Of a stretch of 64,000 nt of DNA, positions 1 through 10,612 are shown piece after piece. Source of the DNA: Plotosus lineatus (taxonomy: Eukaryota > Chordata > Actinopteri > Siluriformes > Plotosidae); assembly GCA_024760905.1 (NCBI GenBank), contig CM045735.1, positions 10,699,749 to 10,763,748 on the forward strand. Reading direction: 5' to 3'. How positions within the stretch are numbered: the first letter of the stretch is position 1; every line of letters starts with the position of its first letter. The notes below the pieces were generated by a model that ran no database searches, had not been told where the DNA came from, and saw nothing but the letters and a program-made list of their open reading frames with translations. A program made the translations under genes and the position numbers.

Positions 1-607
1 GTGAATTCAATAACATTTTACTCAATACTATCCACCCTATTGGATGAGTGATTGAATGTACAGTACTTTTATTTTGGAGAGGTGACTTACCTTCTAGCCA
101 TCATGTTAATCATTTATCTATAATCTAGTCACTCTTAAACGCTATACGTATGTTCAGCTAAATCAGACAGAAAGGTGATATATGAGATATGAAGATGACA
201 TGACAGAGCCTACTTTAAGTAGGCATCATCACATGTATTTCATTTAAATTCTTTAACTGACTCCCCAGTATCCGATAGCTCCTTCCTCTCCCTGGTAATG
301 AGCCAAATGTCGGTAATTTGATGTGTCCCCAGTGTGGGATTAACTATTAGAGTGTTTATTTGTGGGGCAGAGGGTTAGCTGCCGTACAGCGCCACGATCC
401 AGGGTTCCATCCTGAGCTTGGGTTACTGTCTGTTCTTTTCATGCTTTGTATGTTTCTTTCCATCTTCCAAAAAAAATACAAATGTGTGCATTCATGGTGG
501 GATTCCATCCAAAAAAAATATGGTTTATTCCCACCCTTCATCATTTTAAAGGTTCAAATAGTTTAAAATGTGGACGAATGCAGTGTTTGTTTGTGTACAG
601 CTGTATT

Positions 608-945
608 TAAGTGGGATGGCAAGGTGGAGCAACAGTTAGCACATTCTCCTCACGGCAAGAAGGTTCTGGGCTTGGGTCCCAGGCTTGAGCATTGCTGTGT
701 AGAGTTTGCAAGCTCTTCCTGTTTGTATGGGCTTCCTCCAGGTTCTCCAATCCCACCCGCATTGTCCAAAGACATGCACTTTAGGCTAACTGGCTGTTCC
801 AAATTGCCCCAGGAGGTGAATGTGAATGGTTGTTTGTATGTTGGCCCTGCGATGGTCTGGTTAACTGGGTGTGCCCTGCCTTTGTCCAGTATTGACGGCG
901 ATAGGCTTCAGCCTCCCCATGATCGCAGTAGGATTAAGCTGTTCA
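608..945 (+). mobile_element. SINE type F
   Basis: tRNA-like head with TTAGCACATTCTCCTCACGG and B-box-like GGGCTTGGGTCCC, then GGAGTTTGCA-type body, TCCAAAGACATGC and a GGATTAAG 3' end; ends about 100 bp before the first hbegf exon. A head fragment of the same kind lies at about 356-440. Confidence 0.72.
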
Positions 946-1043
946 GTGAGAGAGTGAGTGTGTTCAGTGGCGGTAGTATGCAGAACTTGTTTATTTTACC
1001 GCGAGCTCTTGCCTTACAGTAGACAATCTTTTTCTCTCTACAG

Positions 1044-1206
1044 TTGCATTTTCAACAAGGCCTAAAATGTCATCACTGACCGCAATGAAAGCTCGAGGGA
1101 AGGGCAGAGCGAGGAAGAAGAATCCCTGCTTGAGAAAAAAATACGCCAATTATTGCATTAATGGAGTCTGCCAGTACTTGGCAGAGTTAAATCGCACCTC
1201 ATGCAT
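1044..1206 (+). CDS. hbegf: hbegf exon: heparin-binding stretch and first part of EGF domain (gene partial at 5' end)
   Basis: Encodes part of a membrane-anchored EGF-family growth factor that, after shedding, activates EGFR/ErbB4. The exon follows a strong polypyrimidine-AG acceptor and ends at a GTAAGT donor, splitting an Ile codon. It reads through a basic patch (KARGKGRARKK), matching the heparin-binding region of HB-EGF, then NPCLRK, an NYC-INGVC segment and a final Cys: the first four Cys of an EGF domain. The first cysteine spacing is C-x8-C because of two Lys codons in an A-rich run; EGF ligands known to me have C-x7-C. The signal-peptide and propeptide exons are not recognisable in the first 1 kb and probably lie upstream. 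HB-EGF is preferred over amphiregulin, epiregulin or betacellulin because of the basic patch, the tail and the neighbouring pfdn1. Confidence 0.88.
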
Positions 1207-1228
1207 GTAAGTTCGATATAATTGAATA

Positions 1229-1708
1229 CAGTGGTACCTCACCTTACGATCGTCCCAGCAAACAAAAAATCCAGGTTACGAAAACAATTTCAAAAATTTT
1301 TTGTCTCTGTATATGAAACAAGTTCTCCTTACACAATGCGCCAAACGCGCCATTCAAACATTCAAACGCGCCATTCAAACATTCAAGCAATGCATGAGCT
1401 GCTCTCCGATTGGCTATCTTCCAACATCCCTCCCCGCTGGCCTCGCATTGGCGAGGAGGGATGACGCAGCTCCCTCCTATTGGCTATAACTCCACACATC
1501 CCGCCCCGCTGACCTCCCATTGGCTAGGAGGGATGACGCAGCTCCCTCCCATTGGCTATTATGGAGCTGCATCTCCCATAATGCTTTTCGTGTAAAGGAC
1601 AGAGTTACTGTTGTTTCATGAGTTTTCTGAGTGTATTTTTTAACTCAGACTTTTAACCTCCCATAAACATTTGAAAGATTATAACTCTGCTAAGAAGACA
1701 TGGTCAAA

Positions 1709-1771
<63 letters not shown>

Positions 1772-2051
1772 TGATTTCCGGTGCGAGTGAAAAGAAGAAG
1801 CAGGCTCGTGGCATATGGTTGAGTGATATTGCAAAGGAATATGGTCAAACCCGTCTACCACTCGTACAATATTGAAGCAGAAGGTCTTAAAAGGTATACT
1901 TTTATAATTTTTAAAGGGTTTAGGGGGTAGTATAGGGAGCATTGGAACGAATCACACGTTTTACATGTAAAATGCGGCTCAACTTATGAAAAATCCAGGT
2001 TAAGAAAAAAGGCTCTGGAACGGATTAATTTCGTAAGGTGAGGTACCACTG
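1229..2051. mobile_element. Tigger-derived MITE, family A (in hbegf intron)
   Basis: Terminal inverted repeats CAGTGGTACCTCACCTTACG / its complement, flanked by TA on both sides. It starts 22 bp after the hbegf donor site. It contains a CA microsatellite, an array of ATTGG boxes with GATGACGCAG motifs, and near 1815-1890 a decayed helix-turn-helix remnant (LSDIAKEYG) of a Tigger transposase. Confidence 0.85.
1711..1768. repeat. CA microsatellite inside family A MITE
   Basis: CA run with one GCGCGC interruption in the hbegf intron; the shorter sister copy at 11920-11932 has no expansion, so the expansion occurred after insertion. Confidence 0.93.
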
Positions 2052-2157
2052 TATAGTGATTGAGAATGTTACTGATAAAAGATTAAATTCTACTTTTGAA
2101 TTTAGCACTATGTTGTCAGTCATGGCTGAGATTGTACATGTTCACAGATGTAAGGCA

Positions 2158-2303
2158 GGATACTCGGGCGAGAGGTGCCACCTGTTCATCCTGCCTGTTG
2201 GCAAAGAGATTGAAGGCAGCAATCACACCACAACTCTGGCTGTCATGGCAGTCATACTGTCCTTAATGTGTCTCACAGTCATTGGCATTTTAATAACTAT
2301 AAG
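2158..2303 (+). CDS. hbegf: hbegf exon: end of EGF domain, juxtamembrane and transmembrane segment
   Basis: After the split Ile codon the exon reads CKAGYSGERCH, which supplies the last two EGF cysteines with the normal C-x8-C spacing and the Gly-x-Arg-Cys signature needed for receptor binding in this family. A short juxtamembrane stretch (shedding region in HB-EGF) with a possible N-glycosylation site (NHT) leads into about 23 hydrophobic residues (LAVMAVILSLMCLTVIGILI), the single membrane span. The donor is AAG|GTCTGT, a weak but valid GT site; the split codon AG|G gives Arg. Confidence 0.88.
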
Positions 2304-2397
2304 GTCTGTGCTTTTTGTTCAACATGTACTGTACTATTGCTCCGATTTTCATCTCAAAATACTGAATTGAAAAGCAATGCAAACTCCGTCTTTACAG

Positions 2398-2472
2398 GTG
2401 TCATAAAAAGGGTGACAGTAGCGGAGAGAAGATCAGTCTGCAGCCACTGCATAGTAGTGAAGAAAAAGCAAA
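2398..2472 (+). CDS. hbegf: hbegf exon: cytoplasmic tail
   Basis: Starts after a TTTACAG acceptor and ends at a GTAAGT donor. It reads CHKKGDSSGEK, a Ser/Leu-rich stretch and EEKAK, resembling the HB-EGF cytoplasmic tail (basic stop-transfer followed by an acidic Glu-Glu-Lys segment). The final codon is split (AA|). Two downstream acceptors could finish the frame: one at about 2570 adds only ICMV before a stop, another at about 2620 adds some 17 residues. The sequence alone does not decide between them. Confidence 0.8.
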
Positions 2473-2572
2473 GTAAGTGTGAGATGTGTTCATACTGTTA
2501 GAAAATAAATGCCACGTTAGTATGCAAACCAAATCGAATCCAAATCCAAATCTGAGTGTTTCTCTTTCTTAG

Positions 2573-3110
2573 AAATCTGTATGGTCTAGCTTCATTATGT
2601 CGTGTTCCATTTCATATCAGAGACACAAACCAGACACTGATTGGACATGATACATACCACTTGGAGACCTCATGTCAACGCTGAAGAAGAAAATGGACAT
2701 GTCCAGAGATCATCATATGTCTGCAAAGGATGACTTGAAGGAGGTTATGAACATTGATCGGAACATTGCACTGTACACATGTCCAAACCATAACGAGTGC
2801 AGGAAGTCAGTGAATGTAGTTGCATTAATGCTTTAAAATATTTTGAACTTACTATTTATTTTTATTTAAAAGTTATTCGAACTCTTTAAGGTCAGTCATG
2901 TCGGAGTATTTATTGATGTATTAACTATTTATTTTTGTCATGTAATTCTTATATATATTGTATATTTACTGAATGCACTGCCACTTTGTCACATGTACAG
3001 TGCAGTCTGTAAATAATTATACAGTGAGGCAATGTTGCTGTTTTCTTTTTACTTATATATTTTTTATTTTTATTATTATTTTTTTACCCTGTACGTGAAC
3101 AGATTGGGTG
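2573..3110 (+). other. hbegf: Probable hbegf terminal exon and AU-rich 3' UTR
   Basis: No repeat is recognised here. Two good 3' splice sites (about 2572 and 2620) follow the tail exon's GTAAGT donor. The stretch beyond is AT-rich with several ATTTA/TATTTAT motifs between about 2850 and 2940, the kind of AU-rich elements that shorten the half-life of growth-factor mRNAs. No canonical AATAAA is obvious before about 3470 (ATTAAA near 3171), so the true end is unknown. Confidence 0.45.
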
Positions 3111-3228
3111 TGAAATGAAACTTAAAGTTGAGAGGAGATCTGAAGAAAATAATACCATCAATCATTTTATATTAAAAAGCCTGGACAACATCACAAAGGA
3201 AGATATTTAGTGTTTAGTGATGAGATAA

Positions 3229-3475
3229 TTGACTGAGCCCTCATGGGCGAGAGGGATGGCATATGCTCACGGCGATCACCAGCAGCTCATGGATGTCTGT
3301 GAGGTCATTCACAGGGGGCGGATAGCGCTTTCCCTCTGAGTATGTTAGACCACCCCAAATACGCATGTGCAACAGTTCGAAAAGAGGTGAGTGGATAGCG
3401 TTAGATGTCACAGAGGAGGCACGTGTATACTTTGACCCCTCCCTGGTTGGTGGTCTTGTGATAGGGAAGGGAATA
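3229..3475. repeat. Dispersed repeat J
   Basis: About 230 bp (GAGGTCATTCACAGGGGGCG, CTTTCCCTCTGAGTATG, TTCGAAAAGAGGTGAGTGG) recur inverted at 56600-56860, and a weak third piece is at about 37850-37950. Class unknown. Confidence 0.65.
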
Positions 3476-3689
3476 AATACTTAATGGGTGGGAATTGGGT
3501 ATGTTTAAATTAGGGAGAAAATAGGAACACACACACATATTTCTATAGCATCATGCCTGGTATAAAATTGTCTTAATTTGGGTCTGCTTACTTCTAATTG
3601 GCTGACAGCACAGAAAACATTATACTTAACAATCATTCAACAAAGGTGACATGAGTTTCACTGGTATTCACTGAGTATGTTTTAATATA

Positions 3690-4154
3690 CAGGGATCCCT
3701 CACTTTTCGCGGGTAATGGGGACCGAGACCCCCCCGTGACCGCCGATTTCCGCAAAGTAGGATCGACCCCTCTGACTGACGTATACGTACATGTATATGC
3801 ATATATAATATCAATAAATACATATTCATCACTATAAATGCTTCTAATAACAGTTAAACATTAAAAAAATAATACATACGATGTAAATAAAATATAAATG
3901 CACACACACTCTGATGCGAATGTCACATAAAAATCTAAGTAGTTTTGTTGGAGGGGGGTTGGGTTTTTTGTGTTTATATTTGTTTTTTTGGTTTTTTTTT
4001 TTTGCATAATTGGCCTTGTTTTGTGTCATTTTCCTTAACTTCCCCCCTATTTTTCAGTAATTTCCTTTTTTTTTTTTTTCAATGAATATTTTTGAAAAAC
4101 CCACGATGCACTGAAGCCGCAGGAACTTAAGTGCGAAGTAGCGAGGGATCCCTG
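3690..4154. mobile_element. Family C MITE (TA-flanked, pogo/Tigger type)
   Basis: Inverted tips CAGGGATCCCTCAC / complement, TA duplications, and internal features seen in every copy: GGGACCGAGAC, ATCAATAAATACATATTCA, a poly-T stretch and CACGATGCACTGAAGCCGCA. The most abundant DNA element here, with at least eleven copies or fragments. Confidence 0.82.
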
Positions 4155-5434
4155 TATACTACACAGGAACCTAAGAAAACAAACTAAAATGAGATTTATA
4201 TGGTTTATTTTTACACGTGGGACAGTGGTCACATGCACTCCTTTAAGAAACTCGTCTTTTGAAACCTATTCAATTAAAAAAAACAAAAAACACTTTATTT
4301 ACCTTAAAAACATGAAGGCCATACTGTATATAGCGTAGAATAGCATTTTGTTGAATTTATACGATTCTAGAATCAGTGACCGTGGCAAACTGTGAGGTTT
4401 TGTCCGCCACTTTTAGTCAAATATTATCTTGAGTTTGCAGGATGGATAAGAACAAATTATTGAATGACATAGATGATTTTGCCAAAGCCAAAACCCAAGC
4501 CTGAATAATTCTCTATTCTACCAAAGTCTTGACTGTGCTGTGCATGCAAGTCATGCAATAATCAACAATACAATAATTTGGTTATCCCATAGAAATAATA
4601 CGATACAGAGAATTATTCACTGGCTTTCCACCAATCAGAAACAAATAATAATATTCATTACCCAATCATCAGATCGTTCCATTCCCTTATAGTATAAAAC
4701 AAACCATGAAAATTGTATTATTTTAAACTGGAGTCCAGAACCATATCTAGAAAATAATAATTGTTCATGAATACAGATTTTATATTGCTGTTTTAGATGT
4801 TTAATATTATAGAACCAACAAAAATTCTGAAAGATTTTCATGTATTTATGCATTTTTTTTTTTTAATTGTAAAAGACATTTGGTCATTTAAATTTAGTAC
4901 ATTGTTTTATAAATTATTCTTGAAAACCAATTGCTGATTTTCTGGCTATACTGTGAAAAGTGGAGGCTAATTAAAGATCATTGGTGGAACCTTTGTTTGT
5001 ACGATGCTAGCAAAAACATGGACGCAAGAAAGATCAGTTAGTCCGGAAGACGGAGTACTGTGTCAGCGGTATTCTCACAACAATCAACGTAATGCAGTGC
5101 AACGTTTATGGATAGCTTTGTTGGAAACGTTACCTGAACTCTCAGTTGTGTCATTTACTGCTTACTGATTCTATCAGCAATGATAGTGAAACCAGTTTTA
5201 CTCTCCATTATCAAACATATTGTTTGCTATCACTGAAAAAAAATTAAATTGTCAGATTTATTCATATAAACTTGGTGCTGCTTTGAAAAGTTTGTCTTGT
5301 AATGTTTGTTGGTTTATTTGTGCAGTATTAGTTGATTCAGTGGTACATTAAATACAAACATTTGAACGAAATAATTGCCAGCTCAGTCACTGTTGAATAA
5401 AACGGATCAAACTAAAACTACCATTCATGGATTG
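4155..5434. other. Intergenic stretch, no feature recognised
   Basis: AT-rich DNA between repeats; short open frames lack homology or codon bias. Nothing else seen. Confidence 0.6.
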
Positions 5435-5793
5435 CTCATTTCATCCTTCTTTCATTTTCTGAACCACTTGAGCCTAATTACTGTTGCAATGAGGCTGGCA
5501 CCCATCTTGGTGGACTCTGGACGAGGGCAGAGTGCACCCTGGACAGCTCACCAGGCCAATGCAGAGCAGAAACACACTGATAGCTTTTGACGACAGTCAG
5601 CAATGGTTCTTTTACATGAACCTCTCACCATAGACAGTGAGAGACATGGCCGGTCTTTGATAACCTTTGACAACCCAGTTAGCTGCACTGGAGGGACAGT
5701 GACAACCCGTTGAGAGTGGTGCTTGAACCCTCAACCTTGGGATCAGTGATCCAGCACCTTTGCCACCAGGCAACCACTGCCCACTTATTTATT
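5435..5793 (-). mobile_element. Chimeric SINE D/F
   Basis: Minus-strand copy: CATTTTCTGAACCACTTGAG at one end, CCACCAGGCAACCACTGCCC (head) at the other. Confidence 0.78.
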
Positions 5794-5801
5794 TCATTTT
5801 C

Positions 5802-6140
5802 ATTTCATTTTCTGAAATGCTTTATCCTTTATTCTGATGGGAGGGAGTTTGACACCTATAGCTGCTGACTCTGGGTAGCGGTAGGGTACACCCTAAACAG
5901 GTCGTCAGAGCATCCGTGGGGCCGAACCAAACACACAACCATTCACGCTTACTCCGAGGGGCAAGGTATAATATCCGATTGTTGTAGTACACGTGTCTTT
6001 AGCATGTGGAAGGAAACCAGAGTACATGGAGGAAACAACATGCAAACTCCACATAAAAATGTCCTTGCAGGGCTTGTGGCTTTAAAACCCGGGACCTTCT
6101 TGCTTAGAGGTGGACATGTTAACCACTACGCCCCCATGCT
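5802..6140 (-). mobile_element. SINE type F
   Basis: Minus-strand copy ending in GACCTTCTTGCTTAGAGGTG and GTTAACCACTACGCCCCCAT. Confidence 0.72.
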
Positions 6141-6233
6141 ATCTGTTAGTGGATGATTTGAGAGCTTGATATTTGTCCTGGGTAGTCAATTATGAAAGTG
6201 GCAACATTTTCTACAATTTTGTGCTGATGTATA

Positions 6234-6572
6234 GAGTGGTGGTCTCGTGGTATAGGGTGCAGGATCGCTGATCCTAAGGTTGGGGGTTCAAGTCCCCATA
6301 AGGTTGTCACTGTCCCCCCAGTGCAGCTAACTGGGTTAGCAAAGGCGGGCCATGTCTCTCAGTGTCTATGGTGAGAGACATGTAAAAGAACCATTGCTGA
6401 CTTTTGTAAAGAGTAGCTGCATCGCCGTCAGCGTGTTTCTGTCCCTTGCTAAAAAGGGTTGTGACAGGAAGGCCATCCGACGTAAAAACCTCTGCCAAAT
6501 CAAACGTGCGAATCAGATGATTCGCTGTGGTGACTCTCGAGAATGGGAAAAAGACAAAAGGAAAAGAAGTAT
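6234..6572 (+). mobile_element. SINE type D
   Basis: Head with A box TGGTCTCGTGG and B box GGTTCAAGTCC; tail GAATGGGAAAAAGACAAAAG; directly followed by a Tigger element at 6581. Confidence 0.8.
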
Positions 6573-6580
6573 AGAATATA

Positions 6581-7930
6581 CGGTGGTACCTTGGTTCTCG
6601 AACTTAATCCATTCCAGAAGGCTGTTCGAATTCCAACTACGCTTTTCCCATTACAAATAATGTAAACGGTTTTAATCCGTTCCAAGACGCTAGAAAATTA
6701 CCTTTTTTTTTTTAAACATAATGTTATTTCATAATGTCATTTATATATCAAATTGTATATTAAATGTGAAACAACAGGACAAACACACAACATTCTTAAT
6801 AGATTAATTTATTTTGTCTTTTTTTGTTTATTTTTCGTTTATTTATGTTTATTGTTTGTGTAAAGGAATACTTACAGTACAAACATTATGCAGTTATGAA
6901 ACATGTCCAAGAAATGTAAAAAAAAAAAAAAAAAAAAAAAAGCAAACACAAGAAATAAAGAAGTAAAGAAAGAAAAAACCATTAACATGTTATTGGTTGG
7001 AAGGGGATAACACTTCTTCAGGCTGTTCCTTTCTTCTCTTGAAGAACATTTCTAGTGCCCGTTTCTGCCTTCTTTTCAGAACCATACGGAAGTGGCTCAT
7101 GACCTCCTCATTAAAGGTGTGCACAGCTCTGCTAGCGTTAGCCTTATCAGGGTGATATGGCTCTACAAAGCTATAGAGTTCGTTCCATTTTGAGCACATG
7201 TCCTTAATAAATGAAGTCAGGGCATCCTTCCTGCCATCAGCCTCTTCAGAAGACATCTCCTCCTCCAACGTCTTCATCTACTCTGCCTGAAGGTGGAGGA
7301 GTTCTTCCGTCACGAGTTCGGCGTGCTGTTCCTCCGGTAGGTCGGCGACATCATCAGTGTCCATTTCCAGACCTAGACTTTGGCCTATGCTGATGATGTC
7401 TTGGACGATTTGACTATCGTCCTGCTGTTCCGTATCGTTCTGCTCACCACAGCCCCAAACCCGTAGAACTCCATAACACTTCTCTTTGTTCTTCAGGATC
7501 GCGCATATCATTGATTTAGCCATGCCATATTCCTTACCAAGATCAGTAACACGCACGCCTGATTTGTGTTTAGCTATCAGCTCTTTCTTAAACTGAACAA
7601 TTTTCCACACAAATGACCTTTTCTCAGTAGCTTTCTTAGGAGACATGTTTATTAGCTAATCTAATCAAGTAAACAACAAAACACAGTACTGTATACTGTA
7701 CTTTGTAGAACAGGAGCAAGCACATTCACACGCACATAGTGGTCGAGTAGAGTCAAAAGAGACCGATTTACCGAAGTCATGCACTTTTCCTCACTTTTGG
7801 TCTCGTTTTTTTCTCACGTGTTTGTCGAATTCGACTTCCGGTTTTTCTTCAACTTCCGGAATTCCGAATTTCTTGTTTCGAATTCCGATTTGTTTGATCT
7901 CCAAAGCGTTCAAGGACTGAAGTACGACTG
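6581..7930 (-). mobile_element. Tigger-like element with a deleted transposase
   Basis: Left end CGGTGGTACCTTGGTTCTCG follows TA; right end GGACTGAAGTACGACTG is its diverged inverted copy. The 1.35 kb interior carries the remnant transposase on the minus strand (6990-7646). It sits directly at the 3' end of a SINE (6234-6572). Confidence 0.75.
6990..7646 (-). pseudogene. Tigger transposase, core-deleted, one in-frame stop
   Basis: Read on the minus strand: MSPKKATEKRSF followed by a CENP-B/Tigger HTH (VTDLGKEYGMAKSMICAILK), then directly an acidic stretch and a C-terminal domain (FVEPYHPDKANA, VMSHFRMVLKRRQKRA). The catalytic DDE core that normally lies between them is missing. The whole 218-codon frame is open except for one TAG at 7278-7280. 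Family knowledge: TIGD1-like proteins share both flanking domains. This is a non-autonomous deletion derivative. Confidence 0.8.
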
Positions 7931-8474
7931 TCGTTCAAAATGAAACAATCAGATTTCACATTACTGAGATTCCCAGTCAAACCTCAATCGCTGCATATAA
8001 ATAGACCTTCTGGCATGATTGAAGTTCCATTAATATTTGAAACACACCCATCAACAAGACTGGTGTAATATCACTTGATCATGTTGATTTGTGAACAAGC
8101 TGGTTCTGGGGGTTAAAACATCTCTGTCAATTGGGTTAGCCAGTGATTGACATGCCTTACTTTAGAAAAACGAAGATTGAAAATATTTTTACAATAATTT
8201 GTGGTAATTGTAGAGCTAATGAATGGTAACAATACTTAATTTAGCTTCAAATAGCTAAAGTTCAGTCAAATGAGTGTTTTCAGTTGATTTGAAGTTGTTG
8301 TGTATTCATTGAACATAGCCTAGTGTTCAGTTTCCTTGTCGAAATTTGAAACACAGTTGCAGTACAGTTTTACCAGTTTTACCATTAGTTTTCTTTTCAA
8401 AACTAAACACATCATTTATGTGGTGCACATTTATATTTATAATTCAAATCTCAGATCAGATTAATTATATAAAA
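7931..8474. other. Intergenic stretch, nothing recognised
   Basis: AT-rich, no repeat or coding signal I can support. Confidence 0.6.
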
Positions 8475-8797
8475 GTCACGAGGAGGCTGGAGGCCATTTC
8501 AGCTGATACTGGGTGAAAGCATGGTACATCCAGAACATCTCGCCAGACCATCACAGAACTAGCACATGCGCACACAATCACCAACACGCACATTCATATT
8601 CACATCTAGTTGCAATTCCGAACAGCCAATTAGCTTGACGTGCATGTCTTCGGACTGTGGAAGAAAACCAGAGTACCCTGAGGTAAACCATGCAAACACA
8701 AGGAAAGAGAAAGGTTCCAGTTGACAGGCATGTTCACTACTCACACTCTTTTTAGAGTGAGGTGACAGTGTCACCTATTATTCCACTGTGCCACCCT
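8475..8797 (-). mobile_element. SINE type F
   Basis: Minus-strand copy: TCACGAGGAGGCTGG, CAGAACATCTCGCCAGACCA, GCATGTCTTCGGACTGTG. Confidence 0.68.
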
Positions 8798-8879
8798 TGG
8801 TGGAAAATAGCTAGTTGTGACTTATCATATATGTGAGTTATCCAGATGTTGTAAGCAGGAAAACATGACAAGATTTAAT

Positions 8880-8959
8880 GCTGTTAGGGTCACAGGGAGC
8901 CTGGACACGGGACAAAGATGAGGTACACACTGAACAGCTTGCCAGACCATCGCAGGGCC

Positions 8960-9004
<45 letters not shown>

Positions 9005-9392
9005 ACATTTGCCTAATATGCATGCTTATGGACTGTGTGAGGAAAATGGAGAACCCAGAGGAAATCCACACAAGCATGGGGTTTTGATTTTCATATCCTG
9101 TCATTAGTTCCTCTTAGTACTTTTGTCTTTTGCATCTAACTCATCCAAAGAAAGCACACACATATAAACAGTGAATGCACACCCACCCACCCACATACAC
9201 ATGAAGTTGGAGGAATCAAACCATCAACCTTCAGGTTCCAAACTCACTTCTCTAAACATCTGGCCATGGTTGCCCCAACAGAGAACAAAGACCTTTCATA
9301 CTGAGATGCTCTTAAACAGAGCTCAGGACTAAATCCAAGGACCTTTTTGGTGTGAGGTGGATGTGCAAACCACTATTCCATCAACAACCCGA
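8880..9392 (-). mobile_element. SINE type F, diverged, with CA microsatellite
   Basis: GTTAGGGTCACAGGGAGCCT and CTTGCCAGACCATCGCAGGG precede a CA run (8961-9001); the far end near 9340-9385 has GGACCTTTTTGGTGTGAGGT. The middle is strongly rearranged. Confidence 0.6.
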
Positions 9393-9532
9393 GACGATAA
9401 TAAATAAATTTAAACACACTAAACGAATATAACTTGATATAATTTATAAATCTTTTTTTTTCCATTTTCTTTGTCTGTTTAGCTTCAAGAAACCGGTCAC
9501 AGATGATAGATCAAAACACACTATAATAAGCC

Positions 9533-9796
9533 GTTCATTCATCCGTTCATTTTCTGTAACCACTTAATCTTAATTAGGGTCACAAGGAGGCTGGCGCGCA
9601 TCCCAGCCGACTCCGGGCGAAGGCAGAATACACCCCAGACAGCTCGCCAAGTCATCGCAGGGCGGAAACACGCTGGCGGCTTTCCAACTCTTCTTGTCAA
9701 AAGTCAGCAATGATTCTTTTACATGAACTTCCCACCATAGACAGTGAGAGACATGGGCCGGCCTTTGATAACCCAGTTTAGCTGCACTGAGGATGA
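9533..9796 (-). mobile_element. Chimeric SINE D/F, head lost
   Basis: CATTTTCTGTAACCACTTAA to ACCCAGTTTAGCTGCACTGA on the minus strand. Confidence 0.78.
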
Positions 9797-10194
9797 TAAT
9801 AACCATATTAATATTATCTCAGTCTTCTTCTTCTTCTTTTCCTTTCAGCTTTTCAATTTTTTCCAGGGGTCACCATAATTAAAAAAAAAACTGCTCTTTT
9901 AATCAGCCCCTATTTTGAGAGCTATATTACTTCTTGGAAATATAATACAAGTATTATATATACTATATAGTATGTATCTTATCTTATCTTATCTTATGTG
10001 TGTGTGTGTGTATATATATAGTATGTATATAGTATATATATATACAAGCACATAGCGTGGGCAAACAGTTCAAGTCAGGTTATATTTTATATGTCAAGTG
10101 TAAATCATTTTTATTGACTCTTCTTATAATAACTGTCTCTAAATCAGCCCGACATTTAATAAGCGTTTCAGTTATTCTCGTATAAACCGCTTTC

Positions 10195-10264
10195 CCCAAA
10201 AAGGGAAGGCTGAGAAGGAAACCTATACTGCGCATGCGCAGTCCCCCCGCCTTTCTCTGGCAAC
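10195..10264 (+). promoter_or_regulatory. pfdn1 proximal promoter with NRF1-type palindrome
   Basis: A short GC-rich island directly upstream of the pfdn1 start contains TGCGCATGCGCA at about 10231-10242, matching the NRF1 consensus (GCGCATGCGC), and no TATA box. NRF1-driven, TATA-less promoters are common for housekeeping chaperone genes; binding here is inferred from the motif only. Confidence 0.55.
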
Positions 10265-10297
10265 ATGGCGGCCCCCGTAGATCTCGAACTGAAGAAG
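10265..10297 (+). CDS. pfdn1: pfdn1 coding exon 1 (prefoldin subunit 1)
   Basis: Prefoldin subunit 1 is a beta-type subunit of the hetero-hexameric cytosolic chaperone that captures nascent actin and tubulin and hands them to the CCT chaperonin. This exon begins at an ATG in CAACATGGCG and encodes MAAPVDLELKK, identical to the N-terminus of vertebrate PFDN1 as I know it, ending at a GTAAAT donor in phase 0. The 60 bp upstream are GC-rich with a CGCATGCGCA palindrome (NRF1-type site), typical of a TATA-less housekeeping promoter. Joined to the other three exons the frame is 122 codons plus stop, the family's usual length. Confidence 0.95.
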
Positions 10298-10612
10298 GTA
10301 AATCCGAATAAATGAAGTGGAGCTCTTATTCAGCTCACTGAAAATATGTTTGTTTTTAAAATATCTCTGGGTAACGATATAAAATGTGTACACATGTCAA
10401 AAATTCTGGGCTGGGATTTTGTAAAGCTGAACTATTTTGTCAGAACTGGCGATGTGGTGAGAGCTGCTTGGCTGTTGCTAGCAATTGTCAACTTTTGTAA
10501 TAACAACAACAACAGTAATAGAAATACAATAATAATTACAGTATAATAATTATTGTATAATAAGTCGTTTGAGGAATGATTATATAAGTAGATAGCTCAT
10601 TTTAATGTTTTA

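Noticed and set aside
1..600. Search for the missing hbegf signal-peptide and propeptide exons
   Set aside because: No signal-peptide frame with suitable splice sites and phase was found; only repeat-like sequence is seen.
6234..6300. Possible tRNA genes at SINE heads (A and B boxes present)
   Set aside because: The sequences continue into dispersed SINE bodies and cannot fold a proper acceptor stem; they are tRNA-derived, not tRNA genes.
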